A stretch of 64,000 bases of DNA from Apiotrichum sp. Y4204. Lineage: Eukaryota > Basidiomycota > Tremellomycetes > Trichosporonales > Trichosporonaceae. The notes below the pieces were generated by a model that was not told the DNA's origin, did no database searches, and saw only the letters and a list, made by a program, of their open reading frames with translations. A program made the position numbers and the translations under genes. The stretch covers positions 62,001 to 126,000 of the forward strand of contig JAMYHL010000091.1 of assembly GCA_025531455.1 (NCBI GenBank). The letters are read 5' to 3'. Shown here in pieces: positions 52,504 through 64,000 of the stretch. The stretch's first letter is position 1, and each line of letters starts with the position of its first letter.

Positions 52504-55500
52504 ACGGCTGTTAGTGAAGGAATGACCAGGCGAGTGAGTAACCGTCCATTGCCGCATGATCGGGCCTACTGTAGCTAGTGGTGGCGTAGCGCCTTCCGGG
52601 GGTTCCAGAACTCCAGACGCGACTACGGCTGCGGCGAGCCGGACATGGTGACAAGGGTTGAGGAATGTTCGAGTCGTAAACTAGCGAGATTGTGAGATAC
52701 GTTGCCGACGGCAGGAATGTGGGATTGTGGAGGTCCGGGTCGTGTTCCCCCTCTCCGTTCGGACCGGTTCCCGGAGACTGGAATCGTCGCTAGTGTGCAG
52801 TAGTGTCCGCCGATCTGCAGATCACTAATCTCCTTAATCTGGGCTTTTCTTTTAGCGTGACCTGCCGATCCTCAGACAATCGATCCCTACACGGTTGACG
52901 ATGCACGCTAATCCTTTATCTTATCCGCTTTCGTTAGGTGTTGGAAATCGCTATGTCGTCTTTATTCGTCTTCTGGAAATCACCTCTAGGAGACAAGACT
53001 TCATGCTTCGGTTGAGTCGACTCAATCAGAAAATGAAGCAGCGTCCGCCTTCCTGGTGTGCAGGAGACAATGCTCCCATGAGCGGTAACAGAGGAAACGC
53101 CTAAAGCCGCAGCTACGAGCTACGGCTGGGGTGCGTTCTGACACTCAGCTGCTTGATCAATCACTGCCCGGATAGACGCAGCACCAAAGACGAAGGTGGT
53201 CCAAATGTTTTGAAGCATTGAGAAATCTACTTGTAAGTCTTGAAGATTTTGATTATTTGATATGTTATGCACTCTAACAGCCTAGTACGGTATTGCGGAC
53301 CTCACTGGGGATCTAGTATCAAAGGCTCGTCGGTCATGGAGAACATAACAGGTTGGCGTACTGAAGGCTCCGACAGCTTAAATTCAAGGGCTCTGGGACA
53401 TGCCTCAAAACAAGCAGCAGTGACTGCCTTAGCATGGCGTTACGGATACCATCGCTGTCACAATGAACAAAAGATCTTTGGCCCCAATGGCAGAACCTGC
53501 CGGCGCAATATTTCACGACTACGCAACTCGTTCCGGCAAGCTGCCACACTGGCCTCGTAAGGTACTGCCGAGGATCTCAGTCAGATTGTCGGCGAATGAT
53601 GTCGACGTTTGAGCAGAGTTTCCGCAATGTGGCGCTTGTCCCTGCTGCGAGGTCCGACGTGGGTCCATACCGACTGCCACATTCGCTTTTCACGGTCTTG
53701 ACAATAACCAACTGGACGACATGGACTGTGGCGGCTCTTTCTTGGCCGCGGTCCAACTATGCTGCTTTTGCCTTGGGGCACAAAGTCGGATCCTACGTGT
53801 CCTACGCAGCCTAATGTCATGTCCTGCCCGAGGTCCCGGGGGTGGCATGTCGTAAGCGGCATGTGACAGACGCAGAATAGCCTTTGGCGACTGAAACGGT
53901 TGTGCTGCAAACCCTAAGGTTCCCATGGCCCCAATGGATCACCATGGCATCTCCTCTTATCGCGAGTCGCGGCATGCTCAGCTGGCGAACGAGAAACTGC
54001 GCTGCGTCCCGTCGAACAGCGGGTCGCGTGTTTGGCAGCAACGGGAGGCGCAGACCTGAACATAGCCACACGAGGGTCCTGCTCGTTTATTATGTGCCTG
54101 ACAGGCCTGGGGTGTCCCCTGCATTCACCAAAGCACTGTAGTACGTTCCCACTCGTGAAATCGATAGCTGACTCCTGAAAGGCTGCCCTGCGGCATCTAG
54201 TGGAGTTTTCGACTTGCTGAATCGAGCATGACCTTGATATCCATCCGCGGAATGCTTCCTGACGGCACGCAAACTGAGCAGGAATAAGAGTGCGTAAGGC
54301 TACACCCGAGCACAGCTGCCGACTTGATGCGCCTGTCTCTCGGCCAAATACGCGGCACCGGTACCCCCGCAGCTTGTGGGACCAGCTGCTCTGAATCATC
54401 AGGCCTACGACAACGCTACGTACAGGTCTGTACAGCGCTTGCGGGGCGCGAAGAATCCTGGCGGTGGGGAACATGCCGGACTTCGTTGTGCCGGTGATAT
54501 CAGCTACACTCGCCCAATCCAAGTCGCCAACCATGCCGACGTTGGGCAGTGTTTCTAAGTTTTTCTTAAAAGTTATCCAGTGACCGCGGCGAGATCAACA
54601 TACATACAATAAATGAACAGTTGGAGGCACGAACACAAGACGGAGGCGCAAACTCTGCAAGGCGATCTGAAGGCCGTTCCAAACTTCCTCAAATCGGACG
54701 CGTGTCGAGGATTACTATGGGGCATGCTTATCCCAACATCTCTTTTCAAGTATGGATCATGGACTGCTCGCTCTTGGGCAATCTATGTGAGTTTTGGAAA
54801 CAGCTGTGAAGGCTGCACTGTACCAACATTATGTGTAGTCGCTGAGCTGACGAGCGAAGTAGGCCAGAAGCCGGAACGCACCCTAATGTTCGGCCTGCCA
54901 ACACGTGCAGTGCATATCGCAGGTTTACAAAATGCCCGTTGTTGCAGATGTGCTTGGTCATTGACATCCCAAAATCTGGAACCTAAGGCCTGAGTAGGAC
55001 GGTTACTGGGGTCTGCAGATCAAGGACGGTGACTGCGGGAACGCATTCGAGACAGCTCCTCAGTACTGCGCTCCGCCATGGTCCACAAACTTTTCGCACC
55101 CGCGACAGCTCACATTCTGGCCACTGGATTTCTCAGCTCTCTAGATCTTTTTGGAAGCCGAAGCTTGTTCCGCTTGACATACAGTTACGCCATTCCAAAC
55201 GACAGGGAGAGCTGTCCTCGAAGCTTTACCAGCACTCTGTTAAAAGTCGTAATTCACAGCCGTTTCACTGTTGCAACTTTGACAGACAGTTTGACGGCGT
55301 GTGATCAGAGTTGCACAAGGCGATTTGTGGTAAGCGCTCAGTGCAGCTGAGCAGCGATAAGCAGACATTGCCGAGCCTATGTCTGGTCCCCTGGCTTGAT
55401 TTGATTGCCTCCAGTCATCGCGTACTGCTGACAGCGCGTTGTTTGCCTGGCGCCAGCAAAATTCAGGCAGGTGAAGCCCTCCAGTTAAGTCTTTCCCAAC

Positions 55501-55912
55501 GATGTGACGCTCGCCCTTGACACCCACATCATCGCGTAAAATTGGAGGAAGTGGCGTGTCAGTGCATCGGCCCTGCGCAGGGGGTCGTCATGACTCGTTC
55601 TGAACTGCCTTGAGTCCGATTAAAGAGATGATCAATACTGTGGTGGATGGCAGAGAGCAGTGCCGTGACCTTCGCGAAGGCATGAGTTACGCAGATAGTC
55701 CGTCGTGTACAAGGAACCTCGCGGCACGTGCCGCACCGTGGGCAGCTCATGGAGCCCCAGTTTGACTCTCCAGTCCCCTGCGCCGTTCGATGCCTACCAA
55801 CAATGCTTCATAAACCGTGGATCTTGAATGAAATGCAACGAATACACGCTTGTACGGATAATACTGAATTACACTAATAGCTAACTACACTCTGATCAAA
55901 CGCCAGCCTATC

Positions 55913-58894
55913 TCAGTTCTCCTCCGCATCCAGGTCACCAGCAAACATGTGCGCCAACCCCTCCGACGCCTCATCCTTGGCGGGAACAAAGACCTCGAAC
56001 GCAGTGCGTTCACCCTTAGCAAGCTGCTCCTTGAGCGACTTGTCACCGTGGCCAAGACCAGCAGCCCAGCCCTTCTCACGGGCGTACGCGGCGGGACTGC
56101 GGTCGAGCAACACCTCCAGATCCGCATCGGAGATGATCATGTCGTCCGCGGCCGCGACATTAATCTCCTCGCCCTCGAGATCCAGCAGGGCCCGAGCGAG
56201 GTTGGCCGCTGATTGACTATGCTTCGTCCGCCCCAAAAGCACCCGACCGTTTTCGTCCACGACTTTTCCAAACTTGCCCTGTTGAATTACGAGCGCCTCA
56301 AGCTTCCGCTTCTCGGTGGCCCTCTGTAGAATCCTGGTCTCGACGGTATGTTGGCTGACGAGGCGGAAAACGAGGACTGGCTTGGTTTGACCAATGCGGT
56401 GGGCGCGATCCTGAGCCTGTAGGTCCATTTGAGGGTCTATTGTCAGTCACTATAGCAGCAAGGAAAACTCACTCCAGTCCTGGTCGAAGAAAATGACGGT
56501 ATCGGCGGCTACGAGATTGATACCGAGGCCTCCGGCGCGCGTCGACAGCAAAAAGAGATTCGGAGCATCTTCGTCATCCCCGCCATTGTTGAATGCCTCC
56601 ATCTGTGCGCGCCGGTCTTGTTGGGAGGTACTACCGTCAATGCGGCAGATGTTGTAGCCTTTGAACACTGTCGCCCAATCCTCGATGACATCGAGCATCG
56701 ACGTGAACTGGGAGAAGATGAGAACCTTGTGCTTCTTCGCAAATAACGCCTCAAGCAGGCGGTTGAGTAGAAGCATCTTGCCGCTTGCCTCCACGAGGTC
56801 GTCGTTGACAACACGTTGGCCGGTCTCTACGTCCCAAGGCCAGTCGAAGAGGAAGGGGTGGGACGAGATCTTGCGCAGCTGCATGACCATATTCTGCAGG
56901 TGCATGTTGTTGACAGCCTTGACAGCCCGCTCGTAACGGTACCTGCGACCTTTTTCTTCCATTTGAGTCCTGGATGGCGGTGGTGTGGCAGACGCAGCCT
57001 TGTCATTCAAGTCTCGAAGATATTTGGAGTCGTTCTCCTCGATCTTATAGTCGATGGCCGCTCGTTTCCGGGTCACGCGAGTGAACGGGTCGGCAGGTTC
57101 CTCAACAACCACCGGCTTTGGGTTCTCGTCCTTCAACTCATCGGGTAAGGCATCGCCAGCCTTCATGGCAATGAGGTACTTCCGAATATCACGCTTGATG
57201 ATAGCTTGATAGATATCTTTCTGCTGCTGAGTAAGAGGAGCATAGAGAAGATATTCCTTCTTCGGAGGAAGGTCTTTCTCTACCTCAACCTTGAGGCGCC
57301 GCAGGAGGAACGGCTTGAGAATCCCATGCAGCTGGTGAACAATGGAAGTTCTGTCTAACAAGCCATCGTCTGCGGACATATCAGTGAAGTTGAACCACTG
57401 CTGGAAAGAGTCGAGGTCATCGAATATATCCGGAAGGATGAAGTTCAAGAGGGACCACAACTCGGAAAGATTGTTCTATAGGAATCAGCTAAGCTCGTCC
57501 TGGGGACGACGTACGTGTAATGGAGTGCCCGTGAGAATCATACGATTGGCACTTTTGAACGTCTTCAGTTCACGGATGAGCCTCACAAGTCAGCGCTATC
57601 ATAAGCTAGAGATCTCACCTGCAATTAAGGTTCTTCAGGCGATGGCCTTCATCGACAACGATGAACTTCCAGTCGTAACCAGCAAGGGCGGAGCGATCGC
57701 GTACAATCATCTCGTAGGTAGTCACAATGATGGGGAAAGTGCGGGTAGGGTCCAGCGATGGCCGTGCACCCTTCTTCCTTGGAGCATAGATTGGAGGCAG
57801 CTTGTACTTGCGAATTTCCTTGCGCTCCTCCTGGTTTCCATGGTACATGAGAACCGGTATTGAGGGCGCAAATTTCTCAAACTCGACAACCCAGTTGTGA
57901 AGGACAGAAAGAGGACAGACGATGAGGAACGGACCCCAAGTGCCCTTCGACCGGAGGTGAGCCAGGAATGAGATGGTCTGCAGGGTCTGTATGTGTGAGT
58001 ACCGGCAAGGACGTCCTTGTACATACCTTTCCCAAGCCCATTTCATCGGCAAGGATACCGTTCAAGCCGTTCTCATATAATGAGATCATCCATTGTACGC
58101 CTGCCAGTTGGTAGTCGCGCAACTTGGCACCCGTGACAAGCTCGGGCTGTGCGAACGAGTAGTGCCTGTCCTCATCGGCATTTTCCTCCTCGTGAACCGC
58201 TTCTTCCTCGGGGCGTTCAAGATCTGGCTCCTCCTTCGCTCCCTGCTCGACATCGACGGCATTGCCGTCCACCTTGCGACGCTTGGTTCGGCGCGACTTG
58301 GCGTCGGTGCCAGTTCGCTTGCTTGAGGAGGCCGAGTCCGCGGCGGGAGGGTCAACCGCACCGCGGGTACGTGTGCTCTCGCGCACGGGCCCCGACCCCT
58401 CAGCAACACGCTTGTCCTTGTTCGCACGACGAGTATCACGCTTTTGTTGCTGTTTCTGCTTCTCAATCTGCTGTCTCTCCATACGGTCGCCGATGATCTT
58501 GGCGTAGAGTGTCGATTTCTCGAGCAAGAACTTGAGCTGGTGGGCTCGTTTTGCCGCCTGGGTGTTGCAATCCAAGGATGCGTATGGAGTGTGTGATCGT
58601 GGAGAAGTATGCAGGTAATCAAGCAGGGGAGGAAAACGCGTCAGCATCAATCTGGTGACGATTGCCAAAGGAAACACTCACCGCTGGGTCTTCCTCAACA
58701 ACTTCTTCCTCCTTGACAACCGGCTCTTCCTTGACGTTGATGTCATCGGTCGACGCACCAGTCTCCACGGCGCCCTCGGTCGTCTCGAGCGCCTCCACGG
58801 GAGGGGTCTTGGGAGTCGGGGACGACATGGAAGATGTGTTGCCCGACGCGGCGAGAGAGGGTACAGAGGACGCCGTTGTTGCCCGGGATGCCAT
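55913..58894 (-). CDS. IRC5: SNF2-family chromatin remodeller, Irc5/HELLS-like
   Basis: It is an ATP-dependent DNA translocase of the Lsh/HELLS/DDM1/Irc5 group, acting in the nucleus on nucleosomes. About six exons; among them 58682-58894, 58027-58557 and 57619-57986. The N-terminal 190 residues are charged and disordered. Motif Ia-I reads [20 protein letters not shown] then ADEMGLGK, with the lysine split from the next exon by an intron. Motif II is [14 protein letters not shown] rather than DEAH, as in Irc5/[16 protein letters not shown] follows. The group-specific insert includes [15 protein letters not shown]. The second RecA lobe has [36 protein letters not shown] and [19 protein letters not shown]. 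Stop TGA at 55913-55915. All helicase motifs appear intact. Confidence 0.92.
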
Positions 58895-59614
58895 CAGTGT
58901 GGTCGATTACAAGGGACTCGGACCGGGGTCAAGAGTGGTGACTAGGGATAAAGAAGGGTGTGTGTAGTATGCGATAGCCTTGTGAAACAGTTGTGTATGA
59001 ATGACGATATATATGAGGTGAGAAGAGGGAGGAGGAGCTCCTTCAAGTCGTGATGAGAAGAGAGAGAGAGAACATTGGAAAGACGCGACTTGGTCATTCT
59101 ACTTTCCGACGCGTCCGTCTCCCTGCAACGCCACCCCGTCTCCAGTCAGAACTCCTTCCCCCGCGCGGTCCCCGCACTGGCCGCACATGGACATGAGAAA
59201 AAGTCGCGACTGATAACAAAAATGCGTCGCGTCAACCAGCGGGATCAAATGAGAAATTGTTGTGTTATGTAATACACCATTCACGTCAAAAGCACTTATG
59301 TAACGCCCGCTCCCGAAAAGTGAATCTCCGCAAAACCCCGTTCCGTGGCAGCTTTTCAAAGCCAAATTCTCCCACTGTCGTCTGCCTCCTCTTGATAATT
59401 TTGGCTGTGACAGTGTGGCTCTCACCCTGGTGCAGCCCCAACTTGGCTGGCAGTCATGTATGTCGTTGGCTGGAGGTGCTTGGTGCACGCAGGGTTGTGA
59501 GCACCAGGTGCTGTTGCTGGGCTGGTGCTGGCGCCGCGTCCGCTGGGTGCAAGTTGTTGCAAGACGCCATCAATCACTTGTCCTCGACCGTCAACCCACC
59601 CAACACCACCAAAA
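58895..59614. promoter_or_regulatory. Divergent promoter between the remodeller and uL14 genes
   Basis: This 720 bp separates two start codons pointing away from each other, so it must hold both promoters. A GAGAGAGAGAGAGA run lies near 59059-59071. AT-rich sequence at 59000-59015 (ATGACGATATATATGAGG) is near the remodeller start. A ribosomal-protein-type element cannot be named by eye. Confidence 0.55.
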
Positions 59615-60586
59615 ATGTCCAAGTGTGAGTATCCACGCCCGGCACAGCGTCGACCGCGAAGAGGACCATATGGACGTTTGAGAAAACCACTGGGATCGGA
59701 CGATTGCTCGACCTCCCGCGCGCGAAAATCGAAGGGTCGACTCCGCGAACGACCGTGAAAAGATCGTGTCGGCAAGAGTGCGCGACCGCGAAATTTGAGA
59801 TGGGCGTGCGCAGAAGAGGAAGGCGTCGGACGGAGGAGAGTCGTCGAGAAAGAGGGGAACGGCGCGGAGAACTGGAGGAAAGGAGGAGGGCTGTTCGGAC
59901 GCTCAAATCTCGGGACCACGACCGCGACGAAGACCTGTGCCGGGTCCAGGATTGATCAGATTGCGTTCATGCTAACCGTCTAGCCGCTGCCACCGGCACC
60001 AAGTTCCGCATGACCCTCGGTCTCCCCGTCGGCGCCGTCATGAACTGCGCTGACAACTCGGGTGCCAAGAGTGGGTATCGAATTTGGGATTCGCTGTGAA
60101 GTCGGACCGGAAGTGCGGATTGAGCATCCAGCTCAACCGCTTCTTGTCCCAGCGTTCACGGCGATCTCTCGATCTCGCGCGCGTTCGTGTCGCTAACGAT
60201 ACAGACCTCTACGTCATCTCGGTCATCGGCTTCGGTGCTCGTCTTAACCGTCTCCCCGCCGCCGCCGCTGGTGACATGGTTATGGCTTCGGTCAAGAAGG
60301 GCAAGCCCGAGCTCCGCAAGAAGGTCATGCCCGCCGTCATCTGCCGTCAGCGCAAGGCCTGGCGCCGTCGGGACGGTGTCTTCCTCTACTTCGAGGACAA
60401 CGCCGGTGTCATCGTCAACGCCAAGGGCGAGATGAAGGGTTCCGCCATCAACGGCCCGTGAGTGTGGACGTGAAGGCGCGACGCCTTGGGAACAGTCGAG
60501 CTGGTTATTCTGACATGCACAGCGTCGCCAAGGAGTGCGCCGACCTCTGGCCCCGTATCGCCTCCAACGCCGGTACCGTCGTCTAA
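59615..60586 (+). CDS. RPL23: 60S ribosomal protein uL14 (L23)
   Basis: It is a structural protein of the large ribosomal subunit. Four exons (59615-59624, 59984-60070, 60205-60457, 60523-60586) give 137 residues, the normal length. The first exon holds only ten coding bases and is followed by a 359-nt intron, a pattern typical of fungal ribosomal protein genes. The protein shows [72 protein letters not shown] and ends [20 protein letters not shown]. The N-terminus (MSKSAATGTK) is a little shorter than in yeast or human. Confidence 0.97.
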
Positions 60587-60781
60587 GCGCGCCAGCGCCG
60601 AGTTGGGGATACATGGGTGTACGATGCACGAGCTATACTGCTACGTTGTGACAGTGTGAATAGATCACAATGGAGCAGAGCAAGACAGGCGGATCGGACA
60701 ACTTGCATCGACTAACACCCAAGACACTAAACCAGTCTAGATCATCAAGATTCTCAGATCACCAAAACGTTATTGCTCGGC

Positions 60782-61947
60782 CTAGAGATTGCTGACCAGA
60801 TATCCGAATCCGGCGATACCAAGCAGATACGAGGCCCATATAGCTGGAGTCAGTCCACGCATCGTCGTCAGGACCTACAAAACTTCTTTTTGGGATGCTG
60901 CTGGAGTGTCGGACCGATCATGGGGAGACCCATCATGTTGCAGAACGTGTGGGTTATAAAGGCCGGGGCGACCGAGCCTGTTGTCAGCGACGGCATTCAG
61001 AGCTGTGCGAACCTGTGCGAATGAAGATGTACGAAGCGATCCACCCAAACAGTGTTGTGTAACCGGTTTGGAAAACTACCATCAGCGTGTAATCGGAAGC
61101 TGCCACTCACCGGCGCTCATGATAGCCATTTTGAGAGCCCGCCCTGTACGACCCCCATCACGATAAACCTGGACGCCGTGGTGAATATGGGCTGACAGAT
61201 GAGCTTGATCACTTCACGTCCAAGAGCTCACCAAGTCCAAACCAGAGCGGAGTGGCGAACACGAGATACTTCCATGAGAAGCCGCCTAGGATAGAAACTG
61301 CGATGATGGCGGAGCGGAAAAGAAGCTCTTCAGACAGTGGGCCCTGCCATTAGTGATGAGGCGGTACAGAGTCGCCGACGACATACAACAACATAGTTGC
61401 GCTCCTCGTGGAGGCCAAACTGAAGGGGACCAAAGTTCTTTTGTCCTGGGAGAGTGCCGTCCAGATAAAAGCCGTAGAGAGGGCCAAGGAAGAGAACAGG
61501 GCCGAGGGCATAGGCGATGGGTTTGTCGAGTGCAAATGTGGAGAGGCCAAGAAGGCGCGCGGTGCGGATCCACTAGACGTTGTCAGCGATTTCGCCCAAG
61601 TATGAACGATAGAAACGTACCACCTCCTTTCCAGTCTCCCAGAAGGTATCCCGCGAGACTTTGTAACCTCCTATTGTGTAAACAACACCACCGACGCACG
61701 CCAAGCACAGCCGTGTAGCTATCGAGACCGCCTTCATGCGCGACTTCATCGTGCCCGGATGGTCGCGGTGTCCAGGGGCCGGGTACTCATTCTTATCACC
61801 CTTCGCCACTGGAAAGACGTAGGGAGCAAGATAGACTGATCCGACATAGGCGCTGGTAAAAGCAAAGGCGAGACTGTTGGCAGCCAGAGGTGTGATGCCA
61901 AGCGCCAAGGGCGCAGGGAGCGCAAGGATGGGGGATATCGCGACCAT
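60782..61947 (-). CDS. RCE1: CAAX prenyl protease 2 (Rce1)
   Basis: It is an ER membrane protease that removes the last three residues of prenylated CAAX proteins such as Ras and Rho. About six exons; exon 1 is 61621-61947. Transmembrane segments include ALPAPLALGITPLAANSLAF and VGSVYLAPYVFPV. The catalytic signature is complete: GPLSEELLFRSAII (E-E-x3-R), WFGLAHIHHG (the F-x3-H His) and FITHTFCNMMGLP (H-x3-N). FQTGYTTLFGWIASYIFIRT matches the family. The last intron is only 35 nt, with donor GTAGGT after TTT T and acceptor CTCCAG; it leads to a final hydrophobic segment IWASYLLGIAGFGYLVSNL and stop TAG at 60782. Without this intron the frame breaks after HPKKKF. It lies 195 bp from the convergent uL14 stop. 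Confidence 0.9.
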
Positions 61948-62279
61948 TTACCAGTAGAGAGAGCTGTGGGTGATGGAGAGAACGACAATAGTTGGAATCG
62001 CGATCTGATGTCTATGTTATATGTGGACGCGGGTGATGTCTGACAAGAGAACAATGGACGCGATGGCAAGAACCGACATTTGTCTCAACCGAAGACGATG
62101 ACCTCGGGATGGACGGGATAGACCGTTTCTTGTCACGTGACTGTGGGCCCCCGCGTTTATCGGATCTGCGGCATCGTCATCCGCGTGAGCAGGTGGACGT
62201 CGGCCAATGCGGCCAAAATGGTGACCCGTGATGGACGCGACCAGACCTGTCATCTTGTTGTTGACACCTTCTTGCCACC
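61948..62279. promoter_or_regulatory. Divergent promoter between Rce1 and the MIT-domain gene
   Basis: This 332 bp lies between two start codons facing away from each other. There is no clear TATA box; the sequence near 62265-62280 (TTGTTGTTGACACCTTCTTGCCACC) gives the plus-strand gene a good start context. Confidence 0.5.
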
Positions 62280-64000
62280 ATGAGTACCAGCGACAACAAG
62301 CTACAACGAGTGCGTGTCTCCCTGCTCTGCGCTAGGCATGACTGACATCTATCAAAGGCCCATCAGCTTTCGGCGCAGGGCTCGACTCTCTCGCGGCCAG
62401 CAGAAGCCGATGTTGCCACCTTGCGACAGGCACTGGAAGCTTACTCCGAAGCAGCGGATCTCTTTGACGCGGCAAGCGCGACGGCTGATGATGCGGTTTG
62501 TAAACAAGACACATAACTAAGTTTATGGCTGACCCCCCTAGACGCGCCAGACACTACGCATGCTTGTTTTGCAGCATCGCAAGTTTGTACGCGATCTCGA
62601 ACGTCGAATTGCCCGGTTAGCAGCTGTGCCGTCCTCCCCAACGTTTGCCAACTCGCCAACATCAACATCACCAACTCAGAGCCAAACAAGATCCGCCTCC
62701 CCTCTAACCGGGACGACGGCTAGTCCTTCTCGAGCTAGTACGGGCACACCTACGCTTGGTGCGAGGCGAATGTCGGGCCCGGCGGTCGGCTTGAACGCGG
62801 GAGGCGTAGGGACGCTCAGTCGCCCAGGCCTAGGTAAGCTGCTCCTACGAAGAGGATACTCAAAGGAGCTATGTCGTTGCTAACTAGTAGTGCATGCCAC
62901 GTCTCCGCCGCGCTCGGTCCCACCCTTCACTCTGCGCCCCGTCGGAACGGCCCCTGCGCCCCCTCCCAGCGGACCCTTTGGGAATCCCAGCAGTCCACGA
63001 GAACTGTATTCCAGCAGTTCCAGCTCTGAGCCACCAGATGAGAGCTTTCTGTTGCCTGGCGCAGTGCCGGAAACCTATGATCCGTTCTCGCGATTCTGGG
63101 CCAACCTGGAGAATATGCTGGACGAGATTAGTATTCCGCGAGCGCTGACAATGGCTCCCGTGGAGGTCCTTGCTGGCACACCCAACACTCCCGCTGGAAA
63201 TCAGCCACTCGCTAAGACCAAGTCGAAGGGCAAGAGTCGAGGTAAGAGATTCGGGATCACATGTCATGAACGGCGTCGCTGACAGTAAGCGGAGCGGAGC
63301 CCTTCACCCTCAGAGTCATTCTATGTTGTTCCACGAGGTCGTCAGCGAGATGCTCGTGATGAGCCTGCTCGTGCTGGAACGCCGTCTGCCAAGACAAACG
63401 AGGAGCTGATGCTGGAGAATGAATCTCTTCGGGCATCACTTGACGCATTAGCGAAACATACCCATCAACTTGAAGTCACCAACCGCTCGCTCACGGAGAG
63501 GGCCCAGGAAAGGGACAAGATTGTGCGATCTGTCGTTACTGAGGTTAGACGAGAGGTGAGAACAACGGGATAATTTCTTTCAGCGCCCATGACGGTTTAG
63601 AAGCTGACCTGTCAAGGCCCAAAAAGCGCGGCACGATCAAGATGTTATCAGATCACAGATAATGGCGTCGACAGCAACATTACCCCCGGGACAGCAGTCG
63701 GGTCCGCCTGTCCTCGGTAAGTCTCTAAGAATTTTTGTTTCTGACTATTTCAAAGCCCTTAAAAAGCGGGTTGGAGAGCTGGAGGAAGAGGTTCGCTTGC
63801 TCAAGGACGATAATGGCAAGCTAGTAAGTTGGACACCAATTCACAGTGACTCGGAAATCCTCGGATCCAAACATAAAATGGGCAAAATGCTGACGGGCAG
63901 CGTGCGCAAGTCGACAAGTTTAAGGAAAGAGTGAGTAATTCATGAATATACCGGTCAACGTCTTCAGGATGACTGACTTCGGTGCAGTGGGATAAGCTCA
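62280..64000 (+). CDS. MIT-domain and coiled-coil protein, Atg38/NRBF2-like, 3' end missing
   Basis: Atg38/NRBF2 is a regulatory subunit of the autophagy PI3-kinase complex I; the match here is by architecture. Exon 1 is 62280-62309 (MSTSDNKLQR), exon 2 starts at 62358, exon 3 follows an intron ending at about 62541, exon 4 begins near 62891 and exon 5 near 63314. The first domain, AHQLSAQGSTLSRPAEADVA followed by LEAYSEAADLFDAASATADD and RMLVLQHRKFVRDLERRIAR, has the three-helix length and spacing of a MIT domain. A Ser/Pro-rich linker leads to DPFSRFWANLENMLDEISIP, then coiled-coil sequence (ELMLENESLRASLDALAK; VGELEEEVRLLKDDNGKL). It runs off the right edge. Another MIT or vesicle-trafficking protein is possible. 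Confidence 0.68.

Larger units (their letters stand above)
50217..55912. other. 5.7 kb gene-free stretch
   Basis: This is the longest spacer in the window. Compared with its flanks it shows lower coding character: frames of up to about 206 codons (for example 53914-54534, minus) are rich in Arg, Ser and Cys with no motif or intron support. It contains an imperfect 50-bp direct repeat (50814-50970) and a triple GGTGCCGAACAC repeat (52466-52503). No terminal inverted repeats, transposase or reverse transcriptase motifs were seen. Decayed genes or a non-coding RNA remain possible. Confidence 0.45.

Noticed and set aside
53914..54534. 206-codon ATG-started minus-strand frame in the gene-free stretch
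   Set aside because: Composition is rich in Arg, Ser, Cys and His with no hydrophobic core pattern or motif, and overlapping plus-strand frames are equally long.
50217..55912. Possible transposable element
   Set aside because: No terminal inverted or long direct repeats, no target-site duplication and no transposase, integrase or reverse transcriptase motif could be found by eye.

Overview
The window is nuclear DNA from a basidiomycete yeast-like fungus. The evidence is many short GT-AG introns (about 32-100 nt), very small exons, GC-rich coding sequence, intron-containing tRNAs and a classic fungal gene set. The style fits Tremellomycetes, possibly Trichosporonales, but that placement is inference from gene structure and was not tested by a search. 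Coordinates of spliced genes run from start codon to stop codon; exon limits were read by hand from splice signals and reading-frame continuity.

Layout. 1-1608 holds the 5' part of an unrecognised acidic protein (minus strand, cut by the left edge). A 4.4 kb spacer with tRNA-Lys and a GT microsatellite follows. 5981-14498 holds an MFS transporter (+), NADPH-cytochrome P450 reductase (-) and a CNNM/Mam3-type DUF21-CBS membrane protein (-). After a spacer with tRNA-Tyr come a 3-hydroxyacyl-CoA dehydrogenase (+) convergent with a Cid1-type terminal nucleotidyltransferase (-), and then a Dbl-family RhoGEF (-). A 4.8 kb spacer leads to a KDM5/Lid2-type histone demethylase (+) convergent with a Pmt4-like protein O-mannosyltransferase (-). 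40-55.9 kb is gene-poor: a second tRNA-Tyr, an F-box-like orphan protein, a C2H2 plus fungal-specific-domain transcription factor, two weak gene candidates and small repeats. 55.9-64 kb is dense again: an Irc5/HELLS-like SNF2 remodeller (-), ribosomal protein uL14/L23 (+), the CAAX protease Rce1 (-) and a MIT/coiled-coil protein resembling Atg38/NRBF2 (+, cut by the right edge).

Functional links are loose, as expected of a fungal chromosome arm. Chromatin and RNA regulation (KDM5, SNF2, TUTase, transcription factor), membrane and secretory functions (Pmt4, Rce1, P450 reductase, CNNM, MFS) and Rho signalling are interspersed. I see no secondary-metabolite cluster, transposon, virus, CRISPR array or obvious new system. 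The most distinctive signal is the repeated use of micro-exons (9, 14, 14, 14, 16 and 27 nt) bounded by introns that can be as short as 32 nt.
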